A program made the position numbers and the translations under genes. A stretch of DNA of 37,295 nt from Bacteroidetes bacterium OLB9 (GTDB lineage Bacteria > Bacteroidota > Bacteroidia > Chitinophagales > Saprospiraceae): the NCBI GenBank assembly GCA_001567255.1, contig LNBW01000027.1, positions 1-37,295 of the forward strand, given 5' to 3'. Shown here piece by piece: positions 1 to 9,701 of this stretch (the first letter of the stretch is position 1; each line of letters starts with the position of its first letter). The notes beneath the pieces were generated by a model. That model was not told where the DNA came from. It did no database searches and saw only the letters and a list, made by a program, of their open reading frames with translations.

Positions 1-4
1 TTAT

Positions 5-268
5 ATGAAACCCATTAATGACAGAGTGGTAGTGAAGCCGGCGCCGGCAGAAGAAAAAACATCAGGTGGTATTATCATACCTGACACAGCAAAAGAAAAA
101 CCTCAAAGAGGTGAAGTCATTGCTGTAGGACCAGGAAAAGATGGTAACAAAATGACTGTTAAAAAAGGCGACATTGTACTTTACGGCAAGTACGCAGGAC
201 AAGAGATAAATTACAAAGGTGAAGATTATTTAATCATGAGAGAAGACGACATATTAGTCATCATCTAA
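5..268 (+). CDS. groES: Co-chaperonin GroES (Hsp10)
   Basis: GroES forms the seven-subunit lid that closes the GroEL folding chamber in the cytoplasm. The 87-residue protein shows the family start [19 protein letters not shown], the mobile loop at about residues 17-34 with [14 protein letters not shown], and the central GEVIAVGPG stretch. The C-terminus, [14 protein letters not shown], is also typical, and the length is slightly short of the usual 90-95 residues. It sits 60 bases upstream of groEL, the standard bicistronic order. The ATG lies 5 bases into the window, so the promoter and any heat-shock element are not visible. Confidence 0.97.
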   Translation: MKPINDRVVVKPAPAEEKTSGGIIIPDTAKEKPQRGEVIAVGPGKDGNKMTVKKGDIVLYGKYAGQEINYKGEDYLIMREDDILVII

Positions 269-307
269 TTTTGAAAGATAATCAGAAAACTTTATTTTTT
301 TTCATAA

Positions 308-1963
<1,656 letters not shown>

Positions 1964-1992
1964 TCATATAGCTTCCTAAAAGCAATATACAT

Positions 1993-2028
1993 AAATCCCC
2001 TGCAATTCATATTGTAGGGGATTTTTTT
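1993..2028 (+). terminator. Rho-independent terminator of groES-groEL
   Basis: A 13-base-pair stem pairs 1993-2005 with 2012-2024, allowing one G-U pair (2002 with 2015) around a short loop. The T run 2022-2028 completes it. It lies 30 bases after the groEL stop. Confidence 0.85.
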
Positions 2029-2051
2029 ACCCACATTGCTCATTAACTTTG
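2021..2051 (+). promoter_or_regulatory. Candidate promoter of the small RNA at 2057-2243
   Basis: The sequence TAACTTTG at 2044-2051 is an exact TAnnTTTG -7 box of the Bacteroidota primary sigma factor. The -33 position falls in the T run at 2021-2025, about 18-19 bases upstream, and lacks the final G. Transcription would start near 2057, just before the proposed closing stem of the RNA. Confidence 0.45.
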
Positions 2052-2056
2052 TGACG

Positions 2057-2243
2057 AAGGGAAATGATACAAAATAGCTAAGAGGCTCGGAGTTTTTATT
2101 CAGCAGGCATAGTTTTACTACATCGAGGACAGAAAAGCGAGTACCGAAATAGATAAGAAGTAGCCTTTACATGTAGTCAATTTCCAATGCTTAATTTGGG
2201 TTTAATAAAAAGCCTTGTAGCAATGAACTCTCAAGGCTTTTTT
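2057..2243 (+). ncRNA. Candidate structured small RNA, identity unknown
   Basis: No open reading frame fits this stretch, yet it has the parts of an independent RNA gene: a -7 box at 2044-2051, a foldable body and a terminator at 2207-2243. Nested complementary segments suggest one long imperfect hairpin: GGAAAT at 2060-2065 with ATTTCC at 2180-2185, AGGCT at 2083-2087 with AGCCT at 2162-2166, and TCGG at 2087-2090 with CCGA at 2144-2147 (sharing one base with the previous pair). A further match, CTACAT 2118-2123 with ATGTAG 2171-2176, would form a pseudoknot or an alternative fold. The size, about 185 bases, would suit 6S RNA among other classes, but I recognise no family signature. It shows no similarity that I can see to tmRNA, RNase P RNA or SRP RNA. 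The strand is inferred from the promoter, since the terminator hairpin could work both ways. Confidence 0.45.
2207..2243 (+). terminator. Bidirectional hairpin terminator
   Basis: A perfect 11-base-pair stem pairs AAAAAGCCTTG at 2207-2217 with CAAGGCTTTTT at 2232-2242. It has T runs on both strands, so it could end the candidate RNA on the plus strand and the repressor gene (stop at 2277) on the minus strand. Confidence 0.8.
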
Positions 2244-2276
2244 AATTATGGGAATATAATACAGGAAATTGTGTTA

Positions 2277-3113
2277 TTAATAAACTAATTTTTGTTGATC
2301 AAGTAGTTTTTCAATTGTCTGATTCAATAATTGAATAGAGCGTGATTGTGAGTCAATCGTTTCCTTCATTTTATCCATTTCAGCCGAAATTGAATTGCGC
2401 ACGTGATTAGGTGTGGGTAAGAATGGGCTTATTTTGACATCAACGTGCCAAATTTCACGAATATCCTTAACCGGTATCGTATATGGATCGTAATAGTTAT
2501 TATCTGAAATCATTTCCAAGGTACCATTTTTGCGAATGTTGTTTTTCACACGCTTTACAATGATCGATCCTTCTAGAACGACAACATAAACGAGATTATC
2601 TCTAACGGAGTTATAGAAACTACTACTATCTATACTTGAACAAACCACTTTATCGCCTGCAAAGAGTGAAGGTTCCATACTATCTCCTTCTACATCAAAA
2701 CACCTATAATTTCCATGTTGGAATTTATAATCAGGCAATGAAAAACTAATCAAATCCTCTTGGTAAATTGGGTCATTGAATTGATCAGTATAACCGGCAT
2801 GGGCTGCCATAGGAATGTATAGGATTTTCTCAAGTGACTCATGTGCCGTACCTTGATTATTTTTTGCTTCCCATTCATCTTCAATAAACATCTCACCCGC
2901 TCCAGTGAAGATAAAATGAGGATTAAAATGATATGTCTCTATGCTATTTTTAATGAGCTCTATGGTGACGTCACGCTTGCCGCGCATGATGTCGTTTAAG
3001 TTCTGAGGATGATAATCTACACTTAATGCAAACTGACGGACAGATTTGATTTTATTCTGCTCTTTTAGTGTTTCAACACATCTGACAAATCTTTCCGTAA
3101 CAATATTACACAT
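2277..3113 (-). CDS. Helix-turn-helix repressor with S24 (LexA/CI-like) peptidase domain
   Basis: This is a cytoplasmic transcriptional repressor of the LexA/phage CI type, in which an induced self-cleavage would relieve repression. The N-terminal DNA-binding region (about residues 15-60) includes SVRQFALSVDYHPQNLNDI. The S24 domain follows, with the nucleophile Ser145 in VEGDSMEPSLFAGDKVV and the general base Lys187 in IIVKRV. An Ala106-Gly107 pair in AAHAGY lies where such proteins are cut. A predicted coiled coil (about 248-275) ends the protein. It is not canonical LexA. Its neighbours are groEL and the export gene secG, and no phage genes are present, so its target is unknown. A TATTTTTG box at 3159-3166 (minus) may be its promoter. 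Confidence 0.85.
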   Translation of the reverse strand: MCNIVTERFVRCVETLKEQNKIKSVRQFALSVDYHPQNLNDIMRGKRDVTIELIKNSIETYHFNPHFIFTGAGEMFIEDEWEAKNNQGTAHESLEKILYIPMAAHAGYTDQFNDPIYQEDLISFSLPDYKFQHGNYRCFDVEGDSMEPSLFAGDKVVCSSIDSSSFYNSVRDNLVYVVVLEGSIIVKRVKNNIRKNGTLEMISDNNYYDPYTIPVKDIREIWHVDVKISPFLPTPNHVRNSISAEMDKMKETIDSQSRSIQLLNQTIEKLLDQQKLVY

Positions 3114-3289
3114 AGGAGATTACACAAAAAATTTTCATATTTCGTAATGATAACACAGCAAAAATAACAATAATATATGTAACTAAAAAATAATATATAT
3201 AAATTATTAAAAATTATTTTAATGTGAGATCATTCAACCTACATTTATTTGGGATAATTGCCTGACTAATTCATAGCTATTTTCAAAGC

Positions 3290-3320
3290 AAAAAGGCTCA
3301 TTTTTTGGTAAAATGAGCCT
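3290..3320 (-). terminator. Terminator after secG
   Basis: An 11-base-pair perfect stem (3294-3304 with 3310-3320) has a five-base loop, followed on the minus strand by a short T run ending at about 3291. It lies 33 bases past the secG stop. Confidence 0.85.
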
Positions 3321-3352
3321 CCATGGTTTTAAGATTGAGTTATAAATATCAA

Positions 3353-3616
3353 TTATTCAACCGGTGTAATCAAACTACCACCGCTATGACCTGCTACAAT
3401 AATAGCCGTAATAATGCATAGAACAAATAAGCTTGTTGCTAAACCCCACGTTACTTTCTCAACAAAATCAGTTGACTTTGCTGCTCCAAACATCTGGTTT
3501 GCTGCAGTACCTCCTAATGTGGAATCAATTCCACCACCTTTTGGATTTTGAATCAGGATTACTGCCATAAGCAATATGCAGTTGATTGCAATTAGTATTG
3601 TTAGTAAAGTTACCAT
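3353..3616 (-). CDS. secG: Preprotein translocase subunit SecG
   Basis: SecG is the small non-essential subunit of the SecYEG export channel in the inner membrane. The 87-residue protein has the expected two transmembrane helices, about residues 2-22 and 55-76. The conserved loop between them reads LIQNPKGGGIDSTLGG, then NQMFGAAKSTDF. It is the last gene of a minus-strand pair: the repaired upstream gene would stop at 3624, leaving 7 bases before this ATG, which suggests joint transcription. A strong terminator follows at 3290-3320. Confidence 0.95.
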   Translation of the reverse strand: MVTLLTILIAINCILLMAVILIQNPKGGGIDSTLGGTAANQMFGAAKSTDFVEKVTWGLATSLFVLCIITAIIVAGHSGGSLITPVE

Positions 3617-3623
3617 CTTTTAT

Positions 3624-4630
3624 TTAAATTTTTAACAGATTTTCAATTTTTTGCTGCAAAGTAACTACTTTTTTCTGGATATTTATGCATTAAGTGCTCA
3701 TACATTTTTTTTTGCATCGTCAAAATGTCCTTGCTGTACCAAGATATCAGCCAGTGGTTCTGACACGATGGCATCAGATTTGGTGATTGATTTTCTAGCA
3801 CTTTCCTCTAGTTCACGTTTCTTGGCTTTTTTTTCTTCTTTCCTTATTTTTTTCTCCAGATCTTCCTTCTTGAAGGACATCAGCCATTGGCTATAGTCAG
3901 AAATCCCACTAAATTCCTTGAGTTTGAATTTCTTTTTCATCTTTTTTCTTTTTTGAGAAGGTTCACTTGTAACGGCTTCAGATTTTATCCTATATTTTTT
4001 AGTAACTACTTGTTTGTCAGGTGCCTGTTCATCATTACTTTGAGATCGAACTTTATATGATTTAACAGATTTTTTTTCATCTTGTTTTTGTTGCTCAATA
4101 ATTGGGCTTTGGATTGTGTCTTTTATAATATCTTCCGGCTTCTCTACTTCCTTTTGTGGTGCTGGTTTCTGCACTTGATCCACATCAACATCTTGCTCAG
4201 GTTGATATTCCTCAATTATCTCCTTCGGATCTATCTCAAGACTTTCTGTTTCTATAATTATATTATCATTGGAGACAGGCTCACCGGAATTAATTTCTAG
4301 GTCTATTGTCTTATTTCCCATAACAGATGTTGTCACTGTAGCATTAGGGATTGGCGATACCTCCAGATTAGTTCTCTCCGCCAACTCGTCTATCTCCTCA
4401 ATAACAGCGAGTGTGGAAATATTACTATTCAACAAATAGTTTTCTACCAAAAGATGGTCTGCACCGGTAAGTACGGCATCATGAAAATGGCCGGAATTCA
4501 TTTTCTTAGCCAGTAACATTCTATACAACGAGGAAGATGGGGCCTCGGATATAAGCCCTTCCAGCTCTGTTACACTTAGTCTATCTAGTGTGCCGGAATC
4601 AGAAAAATACTTTGAGATACTATGAGTCAT
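3624..4630 (-). CDS. Conserved hypothetical with TPR-like C-terminus, frameshifted
   Basis: No enzymatic domain is visible. The N-terminal part (about residues 1-100) is helical, the middle is acidic and rich in Glu, Pro and Gln, then comes a Lys/Arg-rich stretch (about 215-285), and the end looks like a single tetratricopeptide helix pair. As read, the frame ends at 3698 with GHFDDAKKNV, but removing one A from the nine-A run at 3705-3713 continues it as MYEHLMHKYPEKSSYFAAK, the usual ending of this Bacteroidota family. Removing a second A from the six-A run at 3647-3652 extends it as IENLLKI to a stop at 3624, 7 bases before secG. Bacteroidota homologues commonly end this way, from my knowledge of the family. 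A TATCTTTG box lies at 4638-4645, unusually close to the ATG. Confidence 0.75.
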
Positions 4631-4688
4631 GAGGCTGCAAAGATATATTATTTACCTCAGACTTGATATGCTTATATTAAAAAAATTA

Positions 4689-5105
4689 TCATCCTTTTAC
4701 CATGACCGTCAACCTCGAAACACATACCAAATTTTCACCTTCATCAAATATTTCTGTATTCCATACATGTAAGGTTCGACCTAGTCTTATCGGTCGTGTA
4801 ACACTATGCACTCGGCCGTCCTTAGCTGACCTGAGATGATTAGCATTAATCTCAATACCTACCACGCTCTTAGTAGGATCGCCTGCTACCAGCCAGCTTG
4901 CTACGCTACCTATAGACTCAGATAAAGCCACTGAAGCGCCTCCATGCAGTAGTCCCATGGGTTGTTTAGTCCGATGATCTACAGGCATACTGGCTTTAAT
5001 ATAATCATCTCCTATTTCAGTAATCTGAATGTCAAGATGCTCTACCATGGTATTCTTGTTGAAAGCATTAATCACTTCAAGGTTGGGCTTCAATTTCCAA
5101 ATCAT
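4689..5105 (-). CDS. Hotdog-fold acyl-CoA thioesterase (PaaI/MenI-like)
   Basis: Proteins of this family hydrolyse aromatic or acyl-CoA thioesters in the cytoplasm. The 138-residue protein has a single hotdog domain with the signature PMGLLHGGASVALSESIGS, at about residues 48-66, containing the family's catalytic Glu. The conserved NANHLRSAKDGRVHSV and the end strand LVCVSRLTVMVKG follow. The layout resembles the 1,4-dihydroxy-2-naphthoyl-CoA thioesterases (MenI/YbdB type) more than PaaI itself. No menaquinone or phenylacetate gene is adjacent, so the substrate is open. The gene lies 30 bases downstream of the GWxTD gene on the same strand. Confidence 0.85.
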   Translation of the reverse strand: MIWKLKPNLEVINAFNKNTMVEHLDIQITEIGDDYIKASMPVDHRTKQPMGLLHGGASVALSESIGSVASWLVAGDPTKSVVGIEINANHLRSAKDGRVHSVTRPIRLGRTLHVWNTEIFDEGENLVCVSRLTVMVKG

Positions 5106-5135
5106 AATTTCACTTATTTATCACTGAATCAACAA

Positions 5136-6569
5136 TTAATATTCATTAAAATATCTACGTGCATTCCGGTTCCAATTAGGGCCTACTGTTGTGCCATCTA
5201 CCGTATTTCCTTCCCGTTCCATAGGTACAGACTTATACAATTCTACTTCCCATGCCGGATTACTTTTTTCGCCCAGGCAAGTAGAATGCAGCAAATGAAA
5301 ATCATTATGTACCAGCGAAGGGTTGTAAAATAGAAATCGGACATTAGTCTGAGAGGTCGTCGGCAAATAATTATAATACCAAATTTCGTAAGGTGGCGCA
5401 TCTATTTCATTATCTATCGTGAGCACATTAGATGGTTTTCCATATTTTAAGAAAATGTACCCTCTGTCAGTCTGAAATCCATAACCGGCATTATTATAAA
5501 ATTTTTTATCAACCGCCTTTGCTACATCCATATAAAGATTAAATGCAGCTTCAGGATTTTGAGGTGCTCTAGTCTTCCATAGCTGAAATATAAACTGACG
5601 CTGACTTTTGATCTTATCTGAGCGAATCAATTTCCATAGTGTGCTATTCTGATTCTGATCCGTAATGGGTACGTGCGCCTTTAAAATATAGTCCATATCT
5701 TCAGGTTGAATATCCCGAACAAATGCATTTTCAGGTGTTTCATTATAAGTTTCCAGATGCTTTATATCCGCCTCAGGATTGCTGACCAGAAAATCCATCG
5801 CACCTTTTGCATATTCATTGCCTGATTTGTCCACTATCCTTCCATCAATAAAATATTCTCCGGACTCAAGTAAATAAGCAGGTAATGAGATGAGCAATGG
5901 CTCTACCTCTAATTTCTTTAACTTTTTTGCTTTTGTAAAGATAAACTCTGCAGTAGTATCACTTATTATACCTCTCCTAATAGAATATTGGAAATATAAA
6001 TCGGTATTCGGCTTATCACCGGTTATGTAAATTTCTGTATAAAAATCTAGTTGTCGTCGGTTCTCGTCTATATAATGATAGGCAAGTGGCTCCATGTAGT
6101 AGCCATTCTTCACCAGCGCTTGAGCCCTACTATCTTTTCTTATCACAGATAGTGGCACCATGTCTGAAAAACTTACCGAAGGGTTAGTAGGTTCATCTAC
6201 AGTCAACTTCTGAAGCATTTCGAGTTTATCTGCTGTATTATTCATATCCTTTGCTTCTACTCTTGCCGTATATTCTCCAGGAAGCAGTTGAAAGCGCTTC
6301 AGCTCCAGTAAATCTGATATTGTATCTGTTGTAGTCAGGAAAAGTTCAAATTTATCATAAGCAACAATTTGTTCCTGTTGATCTGTCAAAATAAGCATAA
6401 CTTGTACCCTCGCCTGATGATCTACCCATTTGATACTTTGACCTTCAATTCGCACATACAATTCGCTGTAAGGCTGATTGCCATAAAAATTATAATGTCT
6501 CAAATCCATATGTATTGCCATCAAAGGCAATACTAAAAATAAGATTATAACTGTGATAAAAACTCTCAT
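5136..6569 (-). CDS. GWxTD-domain secreted protein
   Basis: The protein has a signal peptide (MRVFITVIILFLVLPLMAIH, about residues 1-19), so it is exported. The first two thirds form beta-rich domains. The C-terminal GWxTD domain occupies about residues 295-477, and its hallmark reads GFQTDRGYIFLKYGKP, with Phe where the family name has Trp, followed by YEIWYYNYLP. The function of the domain is unknown; it is widespread in Bacteroidota and Acidobacteriota. The length of 477 residues is typical. Downstream, on the same strand, is the thioesterase; upstream, 37 bases away, is a small lipoprotein gene. Confidence 0.85.
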   Translation of the reverse strand: MRVFITVIILFLVLPLMAIHMDLRHYNFYGNQPYSELYVRIEGQSIKWVDHQARVQVMLILTDQQEQIVAYDKFELFLTTTDTISDLLELKRFQLLPGEYTARVEAKDMNNTADKLEMLQKLTVDEPTNPSVSFSDMVPLSVIRKDSRAQALVKNGYYMEPLAYHYIDENRRQLDFYTEIYITGDKPNTDLYFQYSIRRGIISDTTAEFIFTKAKKLKKLEVEPLLISLPAYLLESGEYFIDGRIVDKSGNEYAKGAMDFLVSNPEADIKHLETYNETPENAFVRDIQPEDMDYILKAHVPITDQNQNSTLWKLIRSDKIKSQRQFIFQLWKTRAPQNPEAAFNLYMDVAKAVDKKFYNNAGYGFQTDRGYIFLKYGKPSNVLTIDNEIDAPPYEIWYYNYLPTTSQTNVRFLFYNPSLVHNDFHLLHSTCLGEKSNPAWEVELYKSVPMEREGNTVDGTTVGPNWNRNARRYFNEY

Positions 6570-6606
6570 AGGGTTTAATTATTATCGTGTACCCATCCGA
6601 ATCGAA

Positions 6607-6969
6607 TCACTTTCTTTTAACAAGAAAATACTCCATATAATAATAGCTCATTTTTCCTTCCAGGTACATAGAATCACGATCCAATCTACCGATATTCAAA
6701 TCAAAAGGTATTTTTGCATCAATGATGAGTCGATTTCCTTCTAGCTGATAAGTGTGGGGGTTATTGTCTTCAAAAACATTGGACTCAACCGTGCTATCTG
6801 CTTTGAAATCAAAATATGCATCTTTCATAAATCCATTGGGCTTAGAATTCATATTGGATTGATATACATCCCATGTACCAATAATGTTCTGTGCCCTTTC
6901 ATCAGTATTACTCTTACAAGCACCCAGAAAAAGTCCCAGAATTATACAAGTTAATAAATGTAACTTCAT
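6607..6969 (-). CDS. Small lipoprotein, lipocalin-like
   Basis: The 120-residue protein starts with a lipoprotein signal peptide, and the lipobox LGAC places the lipidated Cys at residue 18. The remainder looks like the small Bacteroidota lipocalin-like fold, beginning with NIIGTWDVYQSN and containing alternating beta strands such as TYQLEGNRLIID. It is probably anchored in the outer or inner membrane. No ligand can be inferred. It lies between the symporter and the GWxTD gene, all on the minus strand. Confidence 0.75.
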   Translation of the reverse strand: MKLHLLTCIILGLFLGACKSNTDERAQNIIGTWDVYQSNMNSKPNGFMKDAYFDFKADSTVESNVFEDNNPHTYQLEGNRLIIDAKIPFDLNIGRLDRDSMYLEGKMSYYYMEYFLVKRK

Positions 6970-7076
6970 TTTAGAAAGCTTTTTTTCTTTGCGAATGGAA
7001 AATATAGATCTTTAATGCAATCGACAACTTCAAAAGTTGGTATAAATATATCAACAATCACAAAGGCAGGTTGTTT

Positions 7077-8327
7077 TTAAAGTTCACCACCATGTCTATC
7101 CAACTCACCTTCCCATTTGGCTACAGCACACGTCGCAAGTGAATTGCCCAATACATTTGTCATACTGCGTCCCATATCACAAAAATGATCGATAGGAAGG
7201 ATTAAAGCAACACCTTCAGGAGGAATCCCGAACATGGCACAAGTAGCAACAATGATCACAAGGCTCGCTCTAGGCACACCAGCAATACCTTTAGAGGTAA
7301 GCATAAGTACCAGAAGCATCACAATTTGCTCTCCTAGAGCCATTTCAATACCATATATCTGTGCAATAAATATCGATGCAAAGGTCATATACATCATACT
7401 TCCATCCAAATTAAAGGAATAACCTAGAGGCAAAATAAAGGATACGATCTTGTTGTTACAACCGAACCGCTCGAGTTCTTCCAGCAATTTTGGGAAAACG
7501 GCTTCTGAACTGGTAGTAGAAAAAGCTATAAGCAGTGGTTCTTTAATTCTTCTGAGTAACTCCATGAGGCGGTTGCCCAAAATAAAATATCCAACTATGA
7601 GCAAAATTAACCACAATACAGCCAAAGCTATGAGGAAGTCTCTGAGGTAAACCGCATACACAGTAAAAATTGAAAAGCCTTTGCTGGCTACGATTGCAGC
7701 AATGGCACCAAAAACTCCTGCAGGTGCCACCCACATGATATATCCTACCATTTTTAGTATAGCATGTGCAGCTACATCCAATAATTTAACCATAGGTTTG
7801 GAGTATTTTTTCCCTAGGTTAGCGAGTGCGATACCAAACATCACTGAAAACACTACAATCTGCAGCACTTCATTGGTAGCAAATGCTTCAAAAAGTGATT
7901 TAGGTACGACATGCTTCACAAAGTCTTCCAGTGAGAAAGCTTTAGTATGACTGATCAAATCATCCGCTCCTGAGGTATCATTCAAATCTAGATTGACCAC
8001 ATGACCAGGCTCTAACCAGTTGACAAAAAACAATCCGATCAGCAATGAGACAAGCGATGCTACTATAAACCAAAGCATGGCCTTTGCTCCGACTCGACCT
8101 ATCATACTTACGTCACTCATCTTGGCAATACCTACCACCAGTGTGGTGAATACTAGTGGTGCAATAATCATCTGAACCATCCTTATGAAGATAGTCCCAA
8201 GAAGTTTTATTTTGGATGAAAATCCTTCAATATGTTCCGGAAAATAAAAATGAACTATCGCTCCTGCAATAAGCCCTAAAATTAATGCCCAAACTATGGC
8301 AAAAAAAAGTTTGTTCTGACCTTTCAT
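7077..8327 (-). CDS. Dicarboxylate/amino acid:cation symporter (GltP/DctA family)
   Basis: This inner-membrane carrier takes up glutamate, aspartate or C4-dicarboxylates with protons or sodium ions. The protein of about 416 residues has the family's many hydrophobic helices. It also shows the serine-rich hairpin STTSSEAVFP, the NLDGS motif (the usual NMDGT) and the substrate-site helix DHFCDMGRSMTNVLGN. In that helix the Asp and Arg that contact amino-acid substrates in archaeal homologues are kept, but the later sodium-site Asp is Asn, so proton coupling is possible. I start at the ATG at 8327 rather than the longer frame at 8348, because MKGQNKLFF is the family-like start and a TATATTTG box at 8346-8353 would cover the longer start. 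Confidence 0.9.
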   Translation of the reverse strand: MKGQNKLFFAIVWALILGLIAGAIVHFYFPEHIEGFSSKIKLLGTIFIRMVQMIIAPLVFTTLVVGIAKMSDVSMIGRVGAKAMLWFIVASLVSLLIGLFFVNWLEPGHVVNLDLNDTSGADDLISHTKAFSLEDFVKHVVPKSLFEAFATNEVLQIVVFSVMFGIALANLGKKYSKPMVKLLDVAAHAILKMVGYIMWVAPAGVFGAIAAIVASKGFSIFTVYAVYLRDFLIALAVLWLILLIVGYFILGNRLMELLRRIKEPLLIAFSTTSSEAVFPKLLEELERFGCNNKIVSFILPLGYSFNLDGSMMYMTFASIFIAQIYGIEMALGEQIVMLLVLMLTSKGIAGVPRASLVIIVATCAMFGIPPEGVALILPIDHFCDMGRSMTNVLGNSLATCAVAKWEGELDRHGGEL

Positions 8328-8345
8328 ATTCTTTTGTATGCAGAG

Positions 8346-8353
8346 CAAATATA
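8346..8353 (-). promoter_or_regulatory. -7 box of the symporter gene
   Basis: On the minus strand this reads TATATTTG, an exact TAnnTTTG box, 18 bases before the chosen ATG at 8327. No good -33 element is visible. Confidence 0.45.
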
Positions 8354-8483
8354 GACGCTTTTTTTTATTCTCAGTTTTTTTCTACAGATTCATTTTATCT
8401 TTTTTCAATTCAAAGCCCTAATATAGGGGGCTCAAAACATAGTTTTTTCCTAATAAAATCCATCGAAAGAGTAGCAAATATTT

Positions 8484-9044
8484 TTATCTAATCACTTTCT
8501 GATTTTTTTCTTTCAACCTAAATGAATTCAAGTATCGGTTGATGTCGTCATTAAGACTTTTCTCCATTGGTGTATATACTTGTATCGCATAAAATCGATC
8601 ACCTACAATCAGCATCCTACATTTTACTACCACTTTATTTTTATCTATCATGGCTCTAAAAATAATACCACTGTGATGTCCGTAAGGCGAATCAGCTTTA
8701 TAATCCAATGAGGCATGAATATCTTTTAATAATGCATCCATACTTTCATCTAGAAGTGTTTTCATCAATTCAACAGAATCTGCTTGAAGCGTTCCTGTAG
8801 GATAGTCAACATACGAGACCATGTAGAGGTAATTTGGATCATCCTCAGTACCACTACAAGCCCAAGTAACCGGATGCATTTCACCTACGTCTGTCAATAT
8901 TTTTTTCTCACCCGCTGAAAGGTTACAGGGCACACTCAACTCAAATGATTGATCCTTAGGTTGAAAATATGTCCAATCTTGTTGGCCACAAACCATATCT
9001 AAAGTACAGATAAGAAAAAGTAAGGTTAGGATATGCTGTTTCAT
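8484..9044 (-). CDS. Secreted hypothetical protein
   Basis: I do not recognise the family. A signal peptide is clear from the start at 9044 (MKQHILTLLFLICTLDMVCG), with probable cleavage after VCG; the alternative start at 9059 only adds a short polar lead. The mature part, about 165 residues, is beta-rich, with FYAIQVYTP and YLNSFRLKEK near its end. This recalls periplasmic proteins that carry a short mixed alpha/beta domain of unknown function (YFQPKDQSFELSVPCN near the N-terminus). It is transcribed away from the MarR regulator, with a 189-base divergent intergenic region. Confidence 0.7.
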   Translation of the reverse strand: MKQHILTLLFLICTLDMVCGQQDWTYFQPKDQSFELSVPCNLSAGEKKILTDVGEMHPVTWACSGTEDDPNYLYMVSYVDYPTGTLQADSVELMKTLLDESMDALLKDIHASLDYKADSPYGHHSGIIFRAMIDKNKVVVKCRMLIVGDRFYAIQVYTPMEKSLNDDINRYLNSFRLKEKNQKVIR

Positions 9045-9167
9045 ATATAATTGAGTCACTGCGTTGTGTTAACGTCAAAAATCAGGTTTTGTATCTCAAA
9101 AAGGTAAAGAATTTATAATAATGATCAGGTAAATCTCAAAAAAGAAGAGTTTTTATAAAAATGTCGG

Positions 9168-9179
9168 TAAATTAATTTA
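9168..9179. promoter_or_regulatory. Possible MarR operator
   Basis: TAAATTAATTTA is a perfect 12-base palindrome that overlaps the proposed -33 element of the marR-type gene. MarR proteins often bind palindromes at their own promoters. In such AT-rich DNA a palindrome of this length can arise by chance. Confidence 0.3.
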
Positions 9180-9206
9180 TCCTTTTGAGAAGATTGATTA
9201 CTTTTG
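9176..9206 (+). promoter_or_regulatory. Promoter of the homogentisate cluster
   Basis: TACTTTTG at 9199-9206 matches the TAnnTTTG -7 box exactly; TTTA at 9176-9179 stands at the -33 position with a 19-base spacer. The ATG of the MarR gene follows 28 bases after the -7 box. Confidence 0.6.
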
Positions 9207-9233
9207 TAAATATTTAGTACACTAATTATTGTT

Positions 9234-9695
9234 ATGCAAACAATTTTTTCAGATACACCTACTAAAAAGACCCTACCCGGCTTCCATCTAGAAAAGACGG
9301 CCAAATTGATGAAGTTAATTTTATCAAGGAATCTTTTATCTTCACCGGAAATTGATCTTACTGTGGATCAGTGGGTCATAATGCATTTGATTGATGAGCA
9401 TAAAACACTTAGCCAGCAACAACTGGGAGAACTAGCCCTAAAAGATGCTCCGACCATAACTCGAATGCTGGATCTGATGGAAACAAGAAAACTCATCGTC
9501 AGAGCGCCTGATAAAAGCGATAAACGCAAATTTCAGATAAGGCTCACCAGTATAGGGAAGGAAAAATACCTGACAGCGACACCGATTATTCATTCATTTA
9601 GATCGGATGCATATAAGGGACTTACCAGGGAAGAATTGATGCATCTTGAAAACATGCTCAATACCATATTTAATAATCTAACAAAATTAAATTAA
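9234..9695 (+). CDS. MarR-family transcriptional regulator
   Basis: This cytoplasmic winged-helix dimer probably regulates the aromatic degradation genes that follow. The 153-residue protein has the family's length and layout: a dimerisation helix near the N-terminus, the winged helix around residues 55-110 with LSQQQLGELALKDAPTITRM, and the wing segment IVRAPDKSDKRKFQIRLT containing the conserved Asp and Arg residues. It ends 6 bases before the homogentisate dioxygenase start, so the two are almost certainly co-transcribed. The likely effector is a pathway intermediate such as homogentisate, inferred only from the neighbourhood. A palindrome at 9168-9179 could be its own operator. Confidence 0.88.
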   Translation: MQTIFSDTPTKKTLPGFHLEKTAKLMKLILSRNLLSSPEIDLTVDQWVIMHLIDEHKTLSQQQLGELALKDAPTITRMLDLMETRKLIVRAPDKSDKRKFQIRLTSIGKEKYLTATPIIHSFRSDAYKGLTREELMHLENMLNTIFNNLTKLN

Positions 9696-9701
9696 AACGA
9701 T

